Below are positions 33,522 to 42,523 of a stretch of DNA of 64,000 bases, one piece after another (positions within the stretch are counted from its first letter, which is position 1; every line of letters starts with the position of its first letter). Source of the stretch: Latescibacteria bacterium UBA6620 (GTDB lineage: Bacteria; Latescibacterota; UBA2968). The notes under the pieces are model-generated. The model was given only the letters and a program-made list of their open reading frames with translations, did not search any database and had not been told where the DNA came from. The position numbers and the translations under genes are program-made. Location of the stretch: the NCBI GenBank assembly GCA_002433075.1, contig DJHM01000061.1:146960-210959 (forward strand), given 5' to 3'.

Positions 33522-34526
33522 TTAGGCGGCGGCTCCCAGCACATCCTTCGCTGCTCCCATCGTCTCCCTCACCTGATCCACCGTCCCCATCCCGAACATG
33601 GACGCGGCGACACCCACGTCGTTGAACACGTAGTCGAACGCCTGATGGCCCAGGTAGCGGCCTCCTGCCATCGGCTTGATCGCGATCACAGGTTTACTGG
33701 CGTTCTTGATCGCGTCGATCGCGTGATCCCGCGTCGGAAACATAAACGTACCCGGCTGATTGACCGTCGTCAGATAGCCGTCGACCGGGATGTTCTCCTG
33801 TTCGAGCAAAGGAAGGGTAACGCCGGCGTGGTGAACGCTCGTGATCACCGTCCCGAATCGCTCGCGCAGGAATCCAACGTAGTCACGGATCAGGTCGAAC
33901 CGCCCCATCATCGCGAGCAAGTCGATCTCGGTTCCAGGATCGGCCACCAGAATGTCACAACCCGCGAAGAAGCCCAGGTATAGCTCGAGGATTCCGTAGT
34001 CGATCTCGAACCGGCTCGCCTCCTCCTCCGTATATGGCTTGACGGTTTCGGATGTCACCAACTCCCCGTCCCCGATGTTGTACCGCACGATCGGATCGGT
34101 TCGAATGTGTTCCCTGAACGCGTCGCCAGCCATCCGTTCGTTGTGAGCGTAAAACGTCGCGTGCGATCGAGGAGAGAATGTGGTTTGTTCGCCGTCCAGC
34201 ATCACCGGAATCAAGATAAACGCAACCAGCCCGATCTCGGTCTGCGTCGCCCGCTGGGTTTCCCAGACAGCCTGCAGGTGCAACCGATCCAGAACCGGCA
34301 GCATATGGTCGACCTGCACAGCCGTGACGCCGCCTTCCTCTACCGCGCACCGAATCACATCGGAAACTGCAGATACCTGGCTGAACGCGCGCCCATTCTG
34401 GGCATCTCGATCCGGGTTCTGGTAGGAGCATCCATCGTAAGGGTGAATGCCCATGATGAGTCGGGGCACTTCCACATTTCCCACCCGCCTTGTCGGTACG
34501 CCACACCCTTCGAGATAGGTCTTCAT
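33522..34526 (-). CDS. Aldo/keto reductase-like TIM-barrel protein
   Basis: A 334-residue barrel whose C-terminal end, ASKPVIAIKPMAGGRYLG followed by GMGTVDQVRETMGAAKD, matches the last strands of aldo/keto reductases (KP.aGG and a nucleotide-loop-like V..V.E). The catalytic Tyr-Lys-His pattern of AKRs is not evident, and the N-terminus MGIHPYDGCSYQNPDRD is unusual. ATG 34526 is preferred over 34547 because GGAG lies seven bases upstream. It follows the SHMT gene by 29 bp. The function is unknown, and the family assignment is moderate. Confidence 0.6.
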   Translation of the reverse strand: MKTYLEGCGVPTRRVGNVEVPRLIMGIHPYDGCSYQNPDRDAQNGRAFSQVSAVSDVIRCAVEEGGVTAVQVDHMLPVLDRLHLQAVWETQRATQTEIGLVAFILIPVMLDGEQTTFSPRSHATFYAHNERMAGDAFREHIRTDPIVRYNIGDGELVTSETVKPYTEEEASRFEIDYGILELYLGFFAGCDILVADPGTEIDLLAMMGRFDLIRDYVGFLRERFGTVITSVHHAGVTLPLLEQENIPVDGYLTTVNQPGTFMFPTRDHAIDAIKNASKPVIAIKPMAGGRYLGHQAFDYVFNDVGVAASMFGMGTVDQVRETMGAAKDVLGAAA

Positions 34527-34555
34527 GTCGCTCTCCTGGTGAGCCATTCAAGTGG

Positions 34556-35785
34556 CTATATCGTGAACTGCACCTTAGAGAATTTCTTTACGAGTTTTCG
34601 AACTCGATCGCCAACCTCTTCCTTGCCGGACATGCCGTCGACGATACAGTCCGCGACCGGTCCTGCGTCGTCCGGCGTCATGCCGAATCGAGTCACCTCC
34701 TGAACGCCGATTCGAAGACCGTGCGTTCCATACTCTTCCGGGACACCCGTCCCTCCCACAATGATCCCACAGGCTTCAAGACGATCGGCCACCGCCTTCG
34801 CTTCCCCGAAGGCGTCGACCACCGGCAACAGCGTGTGGGATTCCGTGTATCCGTATTCCGCCCCGACGACGGGAACGACTCGCTCTTCCAGCGCACGCGC
34901 CAGCGCTTTCGCATTCTCCACGATCGCGTCCGCATACGCGCTGCCACAGGCCTTCCACTCCAGAAATGTCGCCGCCAGCGCCGGAATCCGAGCAAGATGG
35001 TGGTTCGCGACGATCAAAGGCGCCGTCGCTGTGGCCATACGCTCCGCGATCGACGCGTCGTTGGTCAGGATCATCCCGCCCTGAGGTCCTGCCAGCGTCT
35101 TGTGGGTGCTCGTGATCAGCAGGTCGGCTCCCTCGGCCAACGGCTGCTGGAACCGCCCTCCCGCGATCAGCCCCATCACGTGGGCGGCGTCATAGATCAG
35201 ATAGGACTCGGGACAATGGGCGTCCATCGCATCCCGGATCTCACGAACCGGCTGTGGAAACAGAAACATCGCCGATCCGACCACCACCAGCTTCGGCTTG
35301 TGCTTTTCGATCAGCTCCGAGGTCTTCGGAAGATCGATGTTGTACGTCTTTCCGTCCCACGGAATGGCAATGGGATTCAGATCGACCTTCAGACCTGAGG
35401 TATTGAGCTTGTAGGCATACTTGTGCGCGTTCTGTACCTCGAGCACCGTGTCACCCGGGCTCCCCAGCGCGAACATGGAAATGATTCCAGCCACGTTTCC
35501 CGACAGCGATCGCAGGTCGACGTACTTCGCGCCGAACAGGTCTCTCGCTGCCGCCTGCGCAAGCGCCTCGATCTCGGCCACGTGATGGGTGCCCTGGTAG
35601 TGCTGATTGCTCGGATTGCTCCCGGAGTAGAATCCGTACCGACGGTTCAACTCCTCCGTGATCATCCCCTCCACAAAAGGGGAAGGCGTGTTCTCCGACG
35701 CGATCAGATTGAGGCTGTCCGCCCGGTAGGCCCTTTGTTCTTCAATCAGCGACTCGAGTCGCTTAATTTCGCTGTTTACGTTCAT
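34556..35785 (-). CDS. glyA: Serine hydroxymethyltransferase-like PLP enzyme
   Basis: A 409-residue fold-type I PLP protein with the SHMT pattern: SLNLIASENTPSP near residue 24, YGFYSGSNPSNQHYQG, YDAAHVMGLIAGG and the PLP-lysine TSTHKTLAGPQGG near residue 235. It interconverts serine and glycine with tetrahydrofolate. The LRxGVQEVTRFGM tail matches SHMT. The STHKTL motif and 409-aa length fit glyA, though some variation suggests a paralogue acting on another beta-hydroxy amino acid. A folate link to the N-methylglutamate operon at 39.5 kb is possible but not on the same transcript. Confidence 0.82.
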   Translation of the reverse strand: MNVNSEIKRLESLIEEQRAYRADSLNLIASENTPSPFVEGMITEELNRRYGFYSGSNPSNQHYQGTHHVAEIEALAQAAARDLFGAKYVDLRSLSGNVAGIISMFALGSPGDTVLEVQNAHKYAYKLNTSGLKVDLNPIAIPWDGKTYNIDLPKTSELIEKHKPKLVVVGSAMFLFPQPVREIRDAMDAHCPESYLIYDAAHVMGLIAGGRFQQPLAEGADLLITSTHKTLAGPQGGMILTNDASIAERMATATAPLIVANHHLARIPALAATFLEWKACGSAYADAIVENAKALARALEERVVPVVGAEYGYTESHTLLPVVDAFGEAKAVADRLEACGIIVGGTGVPEEYGTHGLRIGVQEVTRFGMTPDDAGPVADCIVDGMSGKEEVGDRVRKLVKKFSKVQFTI

Positions 35786-36147
35786 GGCGCGCCTTGATTC
35801 AAGTCCTTAAATGCCAATTGCCAATCTCCAAACGGAAAAACAGCAGCCCTTCCCCCATTCGGAAATTCTTGATCGTCAATCGGACATCAGTATCCCTTGC
35901 CGCTAAGGTTCGCGGTCCCCTCGACTGCGCTTCTAAGGAACTTGGTATTCACGAACGGTACCCATTACCGGCGCAAGCCTTTGGGCTATAACACTTGGTC
36001 ACCCTGAGCGGAGTCTATAGCGATCCGAAATTGTTTGAATAAGATCTGCCCAACCGGTAAGACTGTGGCCAAAGTTCCTTCGCCCACACCCCCGACCAGA
36101 AACGACGGGGCCGTTGCTCGGGAAAGGCTCCGACCGCTCCCACCAGC
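35786..36147. other. Intergenic gap with degenerate family A arms
   Basis: A 362-bp AT-richer gap between two minus-strand genes. CCCCTCGACTGCGCTTC near 35915 and TCACCCTGAGCGGAGTC near 36000 resemble the two arms of family A in reversed order. No gene is supported. Confidence 0.5.
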
Positions 36148-37065
36148 TCAGTTGCTGTGTTCCAGCTGCTTTGTGGCCTGTTTCACGATGTCCATCCCGA
36201 CCAGGTCGCTCCAGGCCGTAAGAATCTGCTTCGTGATCCGTCCGACCTTGCCATCTCCAACAGAAAGTCCGTTGAACTTCGTCGCCGGCATGATGCAATA
36301 CGGCGTGCTCGTGAAGAATACTTCGTCCGCCGTATAGAGATCATACGGCTGAAGGTCCGTCTGCTGCGTCGGAACACCCACCGTCTCCGCCAGCTCCAGC
36401 ACAGTTTCTCGGCTCACACCGGCCAGACTGTTTTGCGCAGGTGGTGTTCGCACCACGCCATCACTCACGGCGAAAATGTTCCCACCCTTGTTCTCCGCCA
36501 CGTTGCCGTCGGCGTCCAGGATGACCCCCTGGGCTTGAGGATCGACCAGCTTCACTTCCATCTCCGCCAGTGTATACGCCATTCGGCTCCGGTTCTTGAT
36601 CCGTGCGTCCAGGGATTGCGATGGGATAATCCGACTCATCGACGTCACCGCATGACAGCCTTCTTCGTAGAACCTGGCCCATCCCGTCAAATCCATGGGC
36701 AGCGTATGGATCATCACCGTTGCGCCACCCGACCGAACGGTCGGGTCCGGACCCGGCATGGAAACGCCCCGCGAGATGTTGTGCACGATCCAAAGGTCCT
36801 CGTCTTCTCCGTACTCTGGAAGGTTGGCCTCCAGCACGTTCATCGTAATCTGCTCCATCTCCTCCGGTCCGCATCCCGCGTCGATTCGTGTCACTTTCAA
36901 CGACTTGTAGAGACGCTGGATGTGTCGATCGAGCTTGAAAGGAATGTGTTTGAACGTTCGAGTCGATTCGGTGACGGTGTCGCCCAAAGTCACTGCGGTA
37001 TCGAAGATCGAAATCTTGGCTTCGTCTTCAGGGACCATCTCACCGGATATGTAGACCTGTCGCAT
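36148..37065 (-). CDS. Branched-chain/D-amino-acid aminotransferase (class IV) family protein
   Basis: A 305-residue fold-type IV PLP enzyme. VYISGEMVPEDEAKISIFD and VTLGDTVTESTRTFKHIPF are the N-terminal pattern. The PLP lysine lies in DARIKNRSRM near residue 172. VAENKGGNIFAVSDG and LAGVSRETVLELAE are the cofactor-phosphate and C-terminal motifs. AGGAGG precedes ATG 37065. It transfers amino groups to keto acids or deaminates D-amino acids; the exact substrate is not set by sequence. It is divergent from the symporter operon. Confidence 0.88.
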   Translation of the reverse strand: MRQVYISGEMVPEDEAKISIFDTAVTLGDTVTESTRTFKHIPFKLDRHIQRLYKSLKVTRIDAGCGPEEMEQITMNVLEANLPEYGEDEDLWIVHNISRGVSMPGPDPTVRSGGATVMIHTLPMDLTGWARFYEEGCHAVTSMSRIIPSQSLDARIKNRSRMAYTLAEMEVKLVDPQAQGVILDADGNVAENKGGNIFAVSDGVVRTPPAQNSLAGVSRETVLELAETVGVPTQQTDLQPYDLYTADEVFFTSTPYCIMPATKFNGLSVGDGKVGRITKQILTAWSDLVGMDIVKQATKQLEHSN

Positions 37066-37191
37066 CGGAAACCTCCTTGGACCTTCAAGATAAGCAAGGG
37101 ACCTCAGAACACACAGCCTTCAGAATGTTGTTCGATCTGACCTCGCCCGCGCCCGTTCTGCTACTGCGTCGCTCTATCCGGACGCTATATT

Positions 37192-38901
37192 GTGGCTATG
37201 GCCCTCATCGACTGGCTTGTCATCGCCGCAATCAACGGAGGCATCGTCCTCTACGGATTGACCCGATTCCGGAAGGAAGCCAAGAGCTTCGACTGGTATC
37301 TTGCCGCCAAGTCCATGCCCTGGTGGGCTGTCGGACTTTCGGCCTTCGGAACTGCCGTCGACAGTGGCGACTACGTGGCCATCGTCGGAGGTGCGTATGA
37401 CCTCGGTCTCTCTCAGCTCACCCAGTGGTGGCTGGGCATCTCCGTCGGCTGGTTCGTCCTCAGCTTCTACATCATTGTCCCCATGTATCGCTCAGGCGTG
37501 TTTACGAACGCGGAATGGCTCGAGTTCCGCTTCGGGCCCGCGGCTCGCTTCATGGCGGTGCTGATCAATATCCAATCCCGGACCAATGTCCTCGGCAACA
37601 TATTCTATTCCCTGTTTCTCGTCCTGAATCTCGTCGCCGATATCGAAGCGCGATTCTCGTGGGCCATCGTTGTGGCCATGGCATTCGCGGCCGTACTCTA
37701 CATCGTTCGTGGAGGCCTGAAGGCGGGGGTCTTCACCGACGCGCTTCAGGCCGTCGCCATGATTGTCGCGTCATTCGTACTCTGGAGTATTGTCTGGTCG
37801 AGCACTGGTGGATGGTCCGGGCTAACGGACAAGCTGGCCGCAATCTCGCCCGACCTCCCCGGCTCTCTGCTCAGGGTTGGAGGATATTCTCCCCCCGGCG
37901 TACACCCGATCCTGGTCGCCCTGGGTTTCGTCGTCGTCCTCACGACCTACGCGGTCATCAATCAGTATGAGGCCATCCGCTTCCTCGGGGCTCGATCCGA
38001 GTGGGATTTCAAGATGGCTGCGTTGGTTGCCAGTGGCGCCACGGCCGTCTGTCTCTGGTTCAACGTCTCCCTCGGACCCATGGCCCACGCCCATTTCCCC
38101 GGCCTGGAACTCAGCGACCAGGCCTACCCCCTGCTTGTGCGCGAATATCTTCCCGCAGGCCTTGTCGGCCTCGTGCTGGCCGGACTCATTGCCGGAGGCT
38201 TTTCCACCTTCGACTCTGTAGGGATTGGGATCTCCAGCCTGTTCGTGCGAGACATCTACGCCCGTTTCATCGTCAAGAATGAGTCGGACGAACATTACAC
38301 GCGGGTGGGGCGCATCTCTGTTCCCTTTATCATCGCGATCGGTTTCGCCTACGTGCCGTTCCTCCAGAAGGGAATGCTCCTCTTTTACCTCCGTCTTGCT
38401 GGCGCCATTGCCGTCCCGCTCATGACGGTCATCCTGATGGGCATCTTCACCCGCGTCCACAGAGCGACCGGGATCATCGGCCTCGCCGTGGGGCTGATCT
38501 ACGGGATGTCCGCGATCCTCGCCGAGGCCTACGCCTGGTCCCTCCCGGTTTGGTATACCAATACCTGGTGGGCCTACCTGTGGAACCTGATCCTTCCCGC
38601 CACATCCATGGTGGTTGCCTCCAAAGTCATCGACCAGTGGCGGGGACCCGCAACAGACCAGGAAATCGCGGGACTCGTTTATGCGCGCCAAGAACAGATC
38701 GACGTACGCGCCCTCATGGGAACAAGACTGGGCGCGCTCGATGGAACGTGGTTGCAGGCCACGCTCAGCAGGTCCCCGGTTCGCCCCGAATACCCCTTCG
38801 ACATCCCTGACAACGGGCTGCCTATTCACAAGCGCCCTGGCGTCCTTGCGAGCGGCTACATCATAATCGCCTGTTACCTGCTCTTCGTATTTCTCTGGTA
38901 G
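37192..38901 (+). CDS. Sodium:solute symporter family protein
   Basis: A 569-residue SSS-family transporter with about 13 hydrophobic helices. WWAVGLSAFGTAVDSGDYVAI near residue 40 is the conserved TM1-2 region, and GLIAGGFSTFDSVGIGISSLF near residue 345 is the TM8-like sodium region. A soluble tail begins near residue 500. The start may be GTG 37192 or ATG 37198. It lies upstream on the same strand as the N-methylglutamate genes; it could import a methylated amine, amino acid or sugar, but the gap of 35 bp and the intervening secreted gene leave the link inferential. Confidence 0.9.
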   Translation: MAMALIDWLVIAAINGGIVLYGLTRFRKEAKSFDWYLAAKSMPWWAVGLSAFGTAVDSGDYVAIVGGAYDLGLSQLTQWWLGISVGWFVLSFYIIVPMYRSGVFTNAEWLEFRFGPAARFMAVLINIQSRTNVLGNIFYSLFLVLNLVADIEARFSWAIVVAMAFAAVLYIVRGGLKAGVFTDALQAVAMIVASFVLWSIVWSSTGGWSGLTDKLAAISPDLPGSLLRVGGYSPPGVHPILVALGFVVVLTTYAVINQYEAIRFLGARSEWDFKMAALVASGATAVCLWFNVSLGPMAHAHFPGLELSDQAYPLLVREYLPAGLVGLVLAGLIAGGFSTFDSVGIGISSLFVRDIYARFIVKNESDEHYTRVGRISVPFIIAIGFAYVPFLQKGMLLFYLRLAGAIAVPLMTVILMGIFTRVHRATGIIGLAVGLIYGMSAILAEAYAWSLPVWYTNTWWAYLWNLILPATSMVVASKVIDQWRGPATDQEIAGLVYARQEQIDVRALMGTRLGALDGTWLQATLSRSPVRPEYPFDIPDNGLPIHKRPGVLASGYIIIACYLLFVFLW

Positions 38902-38936
38902 CTGGAATATGTTCAACGTCCCCGAAAGGAGGAAGA

Positions 38937-39425
38937 ATGAAAAACGGTGCGCCAGTCCTGTGGATGGCCCTCTTCGCTCTGCTGGCGATTGCCCAGAGCC
39001 CCGCACCCGCCGGCGAAAGAATCGAATCCCAATCCACGCACATCAATGTCGTCTCCCGCTTCGACACCCTCCGGGTCGACGACGACCAGGGCCGCTTCAT
39101 TGCCATCATCCGGGCGAGCGGCGCCGGACGACGCGTCGAAGGACCGGAAGAACCACCTTACACGATCGAAATCTGGGGAACGGGCGATTACAAGAACGAT
39201 GGGACAGGTGACGAACATGGCTACGGAAAGTTCACGTTCGCCGATGGTTCGTCGTACTTCGAAGAATGGACCAGCAAAGCGGCCGGCGGAAAGGGCGTCG
39301 GGACCGCCGTCTACTACGGAGGGACCGGGAGGTTCAAGGGCATGACAGGTGGGAGCAGCTTCGACTGCACAGCCCTGGGAGATCGCTTCAGTTGCGACGT
39401 AAAGGGCTGGATCGAACTGCCCTGA
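38937..39425 (+). CDS. Small secreted beta-barrel-like protein
   Basis: A 162-residue protein with a Sec signal peptide (LWMALFALLAIAQSPAPAG, cleavage near residue 25). The mature part has strand-rich segments and YYGGTGRFKGMTGGSSFD, a pattern like DUF3224 or allene-oxide-cyclase-type barrels. The activity is unknown. GGAGGAA precedes the ATG and the gene closely follows the symporter. A hairpin lies between it and mgsA. Confidence 0.75.
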   Translation: MKNGAPVLWMALFALLAIAQSPAPAGERIESQSTHINVVSRFDTLRVDDDQGRFIAIIRASGAGRRVEGPEEPPYTIEIWGTGDYKNDGTGDEHGYGKFTFADGSSYFEEWTSKAAGGKGVGTAVYYGGTGRFKGMTGGSSFDCTALGDRFSCDVKGWIELP

Positions 39426-39495
39426 TTCGTCGGTTCGATCCGTCGGGACGCACCGTAGGTCTTGCGGTTCCGCCAGAGTAATCTTTAGTTGTGTG

Positions 39496-39527
39496 CCCCC
39501 GCGAGTCCTGACGATTCACGGGGGTCG
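39496..39527 (+). terminator. Hairpin between the secreted gene and mgsA
   Basis: A stem CCCCCGCGA (39496-39504) with TTCACGGGGG (39515-39524) has eight of nine pairs. It sits about 30 bp before the mgsA start. It has no T-tract, so it could be a terminator for the upstream pair or a leader regulating the N-methylglutamate operon. Confidence 0.45.
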
Positions 39528-39555
39528 TCGCGTTACCCCTTTGGAGTCGGTGAAC

Positions 39556-40467
39556 ATGTGTGGAATCGTTGGATGGATGGGCAAGAACGGACCGTCTGCG
39601 GATCTGGGGCGAACCGTGCTCCGCATGCTGGCCGCGCTCGATGAGCGAGGACCGGATTCGGCAGGCGTCGCTCTCTACGGAAACCCCTCGGAAGGAGAAA
39701 TGGTCCTTCAGGTCAAGCTCGGCGATCCTCGCGGAGCCGAACACGAGGACTACAGCGCCGTCGAAGACGCCGTCAGCGCTTCCGTTCCGAACGCGCGCCG
39801 TGCGGAGTCGACTGCCGAATACCTGAGGCTCGTCGTAGATGCCCCCGATGATGCCGTGCACCTGGAACGGAGCATTGAGCAAGCGCACCCGGACGTCGAG
39901 GTCGTGAGCATGGGCCGCGCGCTGGAGATCGTCAAGCAGGTAGGATCTCCACGAAACCTAGATGAGACCTACGACATCGCCAGCTTCCAAGGCACGCACG
40001 GTCTCGGTCACACGAGACTGTCCACCGAATCCCGAATCGACCTCAGCCACTCCCAACCCTTCTGGGGTCACGGACGTCCCGATCTCGCCATCGTCCACAA
40101 CGGTCACATCACCAACTACCACATCCTCCGCCGGATCTACGAACAACGCGGCATCCGTTTCTACACGGACAACGATTCGGAAGTCATTGGCATTTACCTC
40201 CGCGAGCAACTCGACGGAGGGATGGATCTTCGAGAAGCGATGGAAGCTTCCCTCGTCGATCTGGATGGTTCGTTCAGCTATCTGGCCGCCACGCCGGGCG
40301 CCATGGGATACGCCAGGGACCCCTTCGCCCTCAAACCTCTGCTGTGGGCCGAGAGCGATGCATTCATCGCAGTCGCCACAGAAGAGATCGCCATGCGCGC
40401 CGCTCTGGAAGGAGACTACGAAGTCCGCGAGACCGACGCGAGGGAGGTTCGGGTATGGCAACAGTAG
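39556..40467 (+). CDS. mgsA: N-methylglutamate synthase subunit A (class II glutamine amidotransferase)
   Basis: A 303-residue class II amidotransferase beginning MCGIVGWMG, so that Cys2 becomes the N-terminal nucleophile after Met removal. DERGPDSAG near residue 30, GLGHTRLSTES near residue 150 and VHNGHITNYHILRR near residue 180 are the glutaminase motifs. ATG 39556 is chosen because the Cys must be residue 2; the frame extends upstream to 39493. As MgsA (also called GlxB) it would supply ammonia or exchange the amide group in N-methylglutamate synthesis. The next gene overlaps its stop by 13 bp. Confidence 0.85.
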   Translation: MCGIVGWMGKNGPSADLGRTVLRMLAALDERGPDSAGVALYGNPSEGEMVLQVKLGDPRGAEHEDYSAVEDAVSASVPNARRAESTAEYLRLVVDAPDDAVHLERSIEQAHPDVEVVSMGRALEIVKQVGSPRNLDETYDIASFQGTHGLGHTRLSTESRIDLSHSQPFWGHGRPDLAIVHNGHITNYHILRRIYEQRGIRFYTDNDSEVIGIYLREQLDGGMDLREAMEASLVDLDGSFSYLAATPGAMGYARDPFALKPLLWAESDAFIAVATEEIAMRAALEGDYEVRETDAREVRVWQQ

Positions 40468-41147
40468 CGTGTGACGGGCAGACCGTTCGGGAAATCAACG
40501 CCGAGATCAAGCGTCTGTCTGCAGCAGGAGAGAAAGAGATCACCGTCACCGATCCAGGCGCCAGACACAATCTCGGGGTAGCCGTACTCCAGGATACCCG
40601 GCTCCGTTTCGAAGGCAGCGTCGGATACTACTGCGCCGGAATGATCGACGGACCCACGGTCGAAGTTTCCGGAAGTGCGGGTTGGGGACTCGCCGAATCC
40701 ATGAAAGGCGGTCACGTCGTCGTCCACGGAAACGCCGGGAACGGGGCCGCTGCCGCCATTCGCGGGGGCACGGTCGTCATCCACGGAGATGCCGCCGCCC
40801 GGCTGGGTGTCGCGCTCAAGGGCGGGACGGTCCTCGTCGGCGGGAACTCCGGCTACATGGCCGGCTTCATGGGCCAGCAGGGCAAACTGATCGTATGCGG
40901 CAATACGGGAGAAGCTTTCGCCGACTCCATGTACGAGACCGTGTGCTTCGTCGGGGGCGAGATCAAGGAACTCGGCAACGACGCCGTAGTCGAGGAGCCT
41001 GACGAGGAAGACCGGGCGTTCCTGAGCTCGACGCTTGAGACCCATCTCCCCGGGAAATCGATTGACGGCTTCAGGAAAATCGTGGCAGGTCGAAAGTTGT
41101 GGACGTTCGACAAGAAGGAGCGCGCACTCTGGCGCGAGGCGCTCTAG
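40455..41147 (+). CDS. mgsB: N-methylglutamate synthase subunit B (GXGXG domain)
   Basis: A 230-residue right-handed beta-helix of the glutamate-synthase C-terminal (GXGXG) type, seen as repeated G-x-x-G units: VEVSGSAGWGLAESMKGGHV, VVHGNAGNGAAAAIRGG, VVIHGDAAARLGVALKGG and VGGNSGYMAGFMGQQGK. In MgsABC this domain is a separate subunit. ATG 40455 overlaps mgsA and has AGGGAGG upstream. It cooperates with the amidotransferase and FMN subunits on either side. Confidence 0.85.
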   Translation: MATVACDGQTVREINAEIKRLSAAGEKEITVTDPGARHNLGVAVLQDTRLRFEGSVGYYCAGMIDGPTVEVSGSAGWGLAESMKGGHVVVHGNAGNGAAAAIRGGTVVIHGDAAARLGVALKGGTVLVGGNSGYMAGFMGQQGKLIVCGNTGEAFADSMYETVCFVGGEIKELGNDAVVEEPDEEDRAFLSSTLETHLPGKSIDGFRKIVAGRKLWTFDKKERALWREAL

Positions 41148-41166
41148 CGATGAACGGGAGCAACAG

Positions 41167-42522
41167 ATGAACGAGCGCGACGCTCGTGACGGAAAGCTGA
41201 TTCAGGCAAGCGGCACGTTTTCACCCGCCGCGATCGAAGACATCCAGGTCAAGGCCGAACTCGGGCGCTACCGCATTCGCGGGTTCGGCACCCTCCGAGA
41301 GCGGCAGTGGGCCACCTTCGACGACCTAACCTTCATCCCCTGCTCGCTCACCCGCATTCCTCTCGAAGGATATCGGGAACGGTGCTCGACGAAGACCGTC
41401 CTCGGAGGAAAGCACGTCGAGAAACCGATCGAGCTCGACATTCCGATCATGATCACCGGCATGAGCTGGGGCGCACTATCCTACAACGCCAAGGTGGCCC
41501 TCGCGAAGGGCGCCGACATGGTGGGCTCTTCGAACACGACCGGCGACGGCGGCATGCTGGATGCGGAGCGAGAGCACAGTCGCCATCTCATCTACGAAGT
41601 CCTGCCCTCCCGCTATGGCATCGACGTTCACCATCTTCGGCAGGCCGACGGCATCGAGCTTACCCTCGGGCAGGGCGCGAAACCGGGAACCGGTGGATTG
41701 CTCCTCGACGCGAAGATCCTGGACGACATCGCCCGGCAGAGGAATCTCCCCACGGGTGTGGATCAGCGATCTCCCGCCCGACATCCGGACTTTCTCGGGC
41801 CGGACGACATGATTATCAAGATCGAGGAGCTGCGGGAAGCCACCGACTGGAAGGTACCTATCTTCGTGAAGATGGGAGCCACCCGCGTCTTCGACGACGT
41901 CCGCCTGGCCGCGAAGGCGGGCGCCGACGTCATCGTCGTCGACGGGATGGAAGGCGGCACGGGCGCGTCGGCCGAGATCTGTCAGGAACATACCGGCATC
42001 CCCACGCTGGCCGCCGTCTGCGAAGCCCGGGCCGCGCTCGAAGACATCGGCATGTACGGCGAAGTCAAACTCATCATCGCTGGCGGCATCCGGCACGGCG
42101 TGGACGCAGCCAAGGCCATGGCCCTCGGGGCCGATGCCATCTACATCGGAACCGCCGCCCTGATGGCCCTCAACTGCAACAAGCCCATCCACGTCGAGGA
42201 CTATCACGCCCTCGGAACCGAACCTTACCACTGCCATCACTGCCACACGGGTCGATGCCCCGTCGGCATCACCACCCAGGACCCGGATCTCATGCAACGG
42301 CTGGACATCGAGGAGGGCGCCGAGCGCGTGGCCAACCTGCTTCAGGCCATGACCTCGGAAATCCAGATCCTCGCCCGCGCCTGCGGCAAGGCCGACGTCC
42401 ACGACCTGGAGCCGGAGGACCTTCGCGCGCTCAACGCCGAAGCTTCCATGATCTGCGGCATCCCGCTCGCCGGTACCGACCGCGTGTGGGGAAACGGACC
42501 CGGGTGGAAGGAACGCAAGTAA
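41167..42522 (+). CDS. mgsC: N-methylglutamate synthase subunit C (FMN glutamate-synthase-like)
   Basis: A 451-residue FMN-binding glutamate-synthase domain. MITGMSWGALSYNAKVALAKG near residue 96, GQGAKPGTGGLL near residue 170, DGMEGGTGAS near residue 260 and GGIRHGVDAAKAMALGAD near residue 308 are the FMN/substrate segments. C356, C359 and C364 in CHHCHTGRCPVG fit the 3Fe-4S ligands of glutamate synthase. It catalyses the synthesis step from the amide-transferred intermediate. The preceding mgsB ends 19 bp upstream and the next gene starts two bases after the stop. Confidence 0.85.
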   Translation: MNERDARDGKLIQASGTFSPAAIEDIQVKAELGRYRIRGFGTLRERQWATFDDLTFIPCSLTRIPLEGYRERCSTKTVLGGKHVEKPIELDIPIMITGMSWGALSYNAKVALAKGADMVGSSNTTGDGGMLDAEREHSRHLIYEVLPSRYGIDVHHLRQADGIELTLGQGAKPGTGGLLLDAKILDDIARQRNLPTGVDQRSPARHPDFLGPDDMIIKIEELREATDWKVPIFVKMGATRVFDDVRLAAKAGADVIVVDGMEGGTGASAEICQEHTGIPTLAAVCEARAALEDIGMYGEVKLIIAGGIRHGVDAAKAMALGADAIYIGTAALMALNCNKPIHVEDYHALGTEPYHCHHCHTGRCPVGITTQDPDLMQRLDIEEGAERVANLLQAMTSEIQILARACGKADVHDLEPEDLRALNAEASMICGIPLAGTDRVWGNGPGWKERK

Positions 42523-42523
42523 G

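Noticed and set aside
37822..39006. 394-codon minus-strand frame opposite the symporter
   Set aside because: A shadow of the symporter gene with Glu/Asp/Gly-rich composition and no domain.
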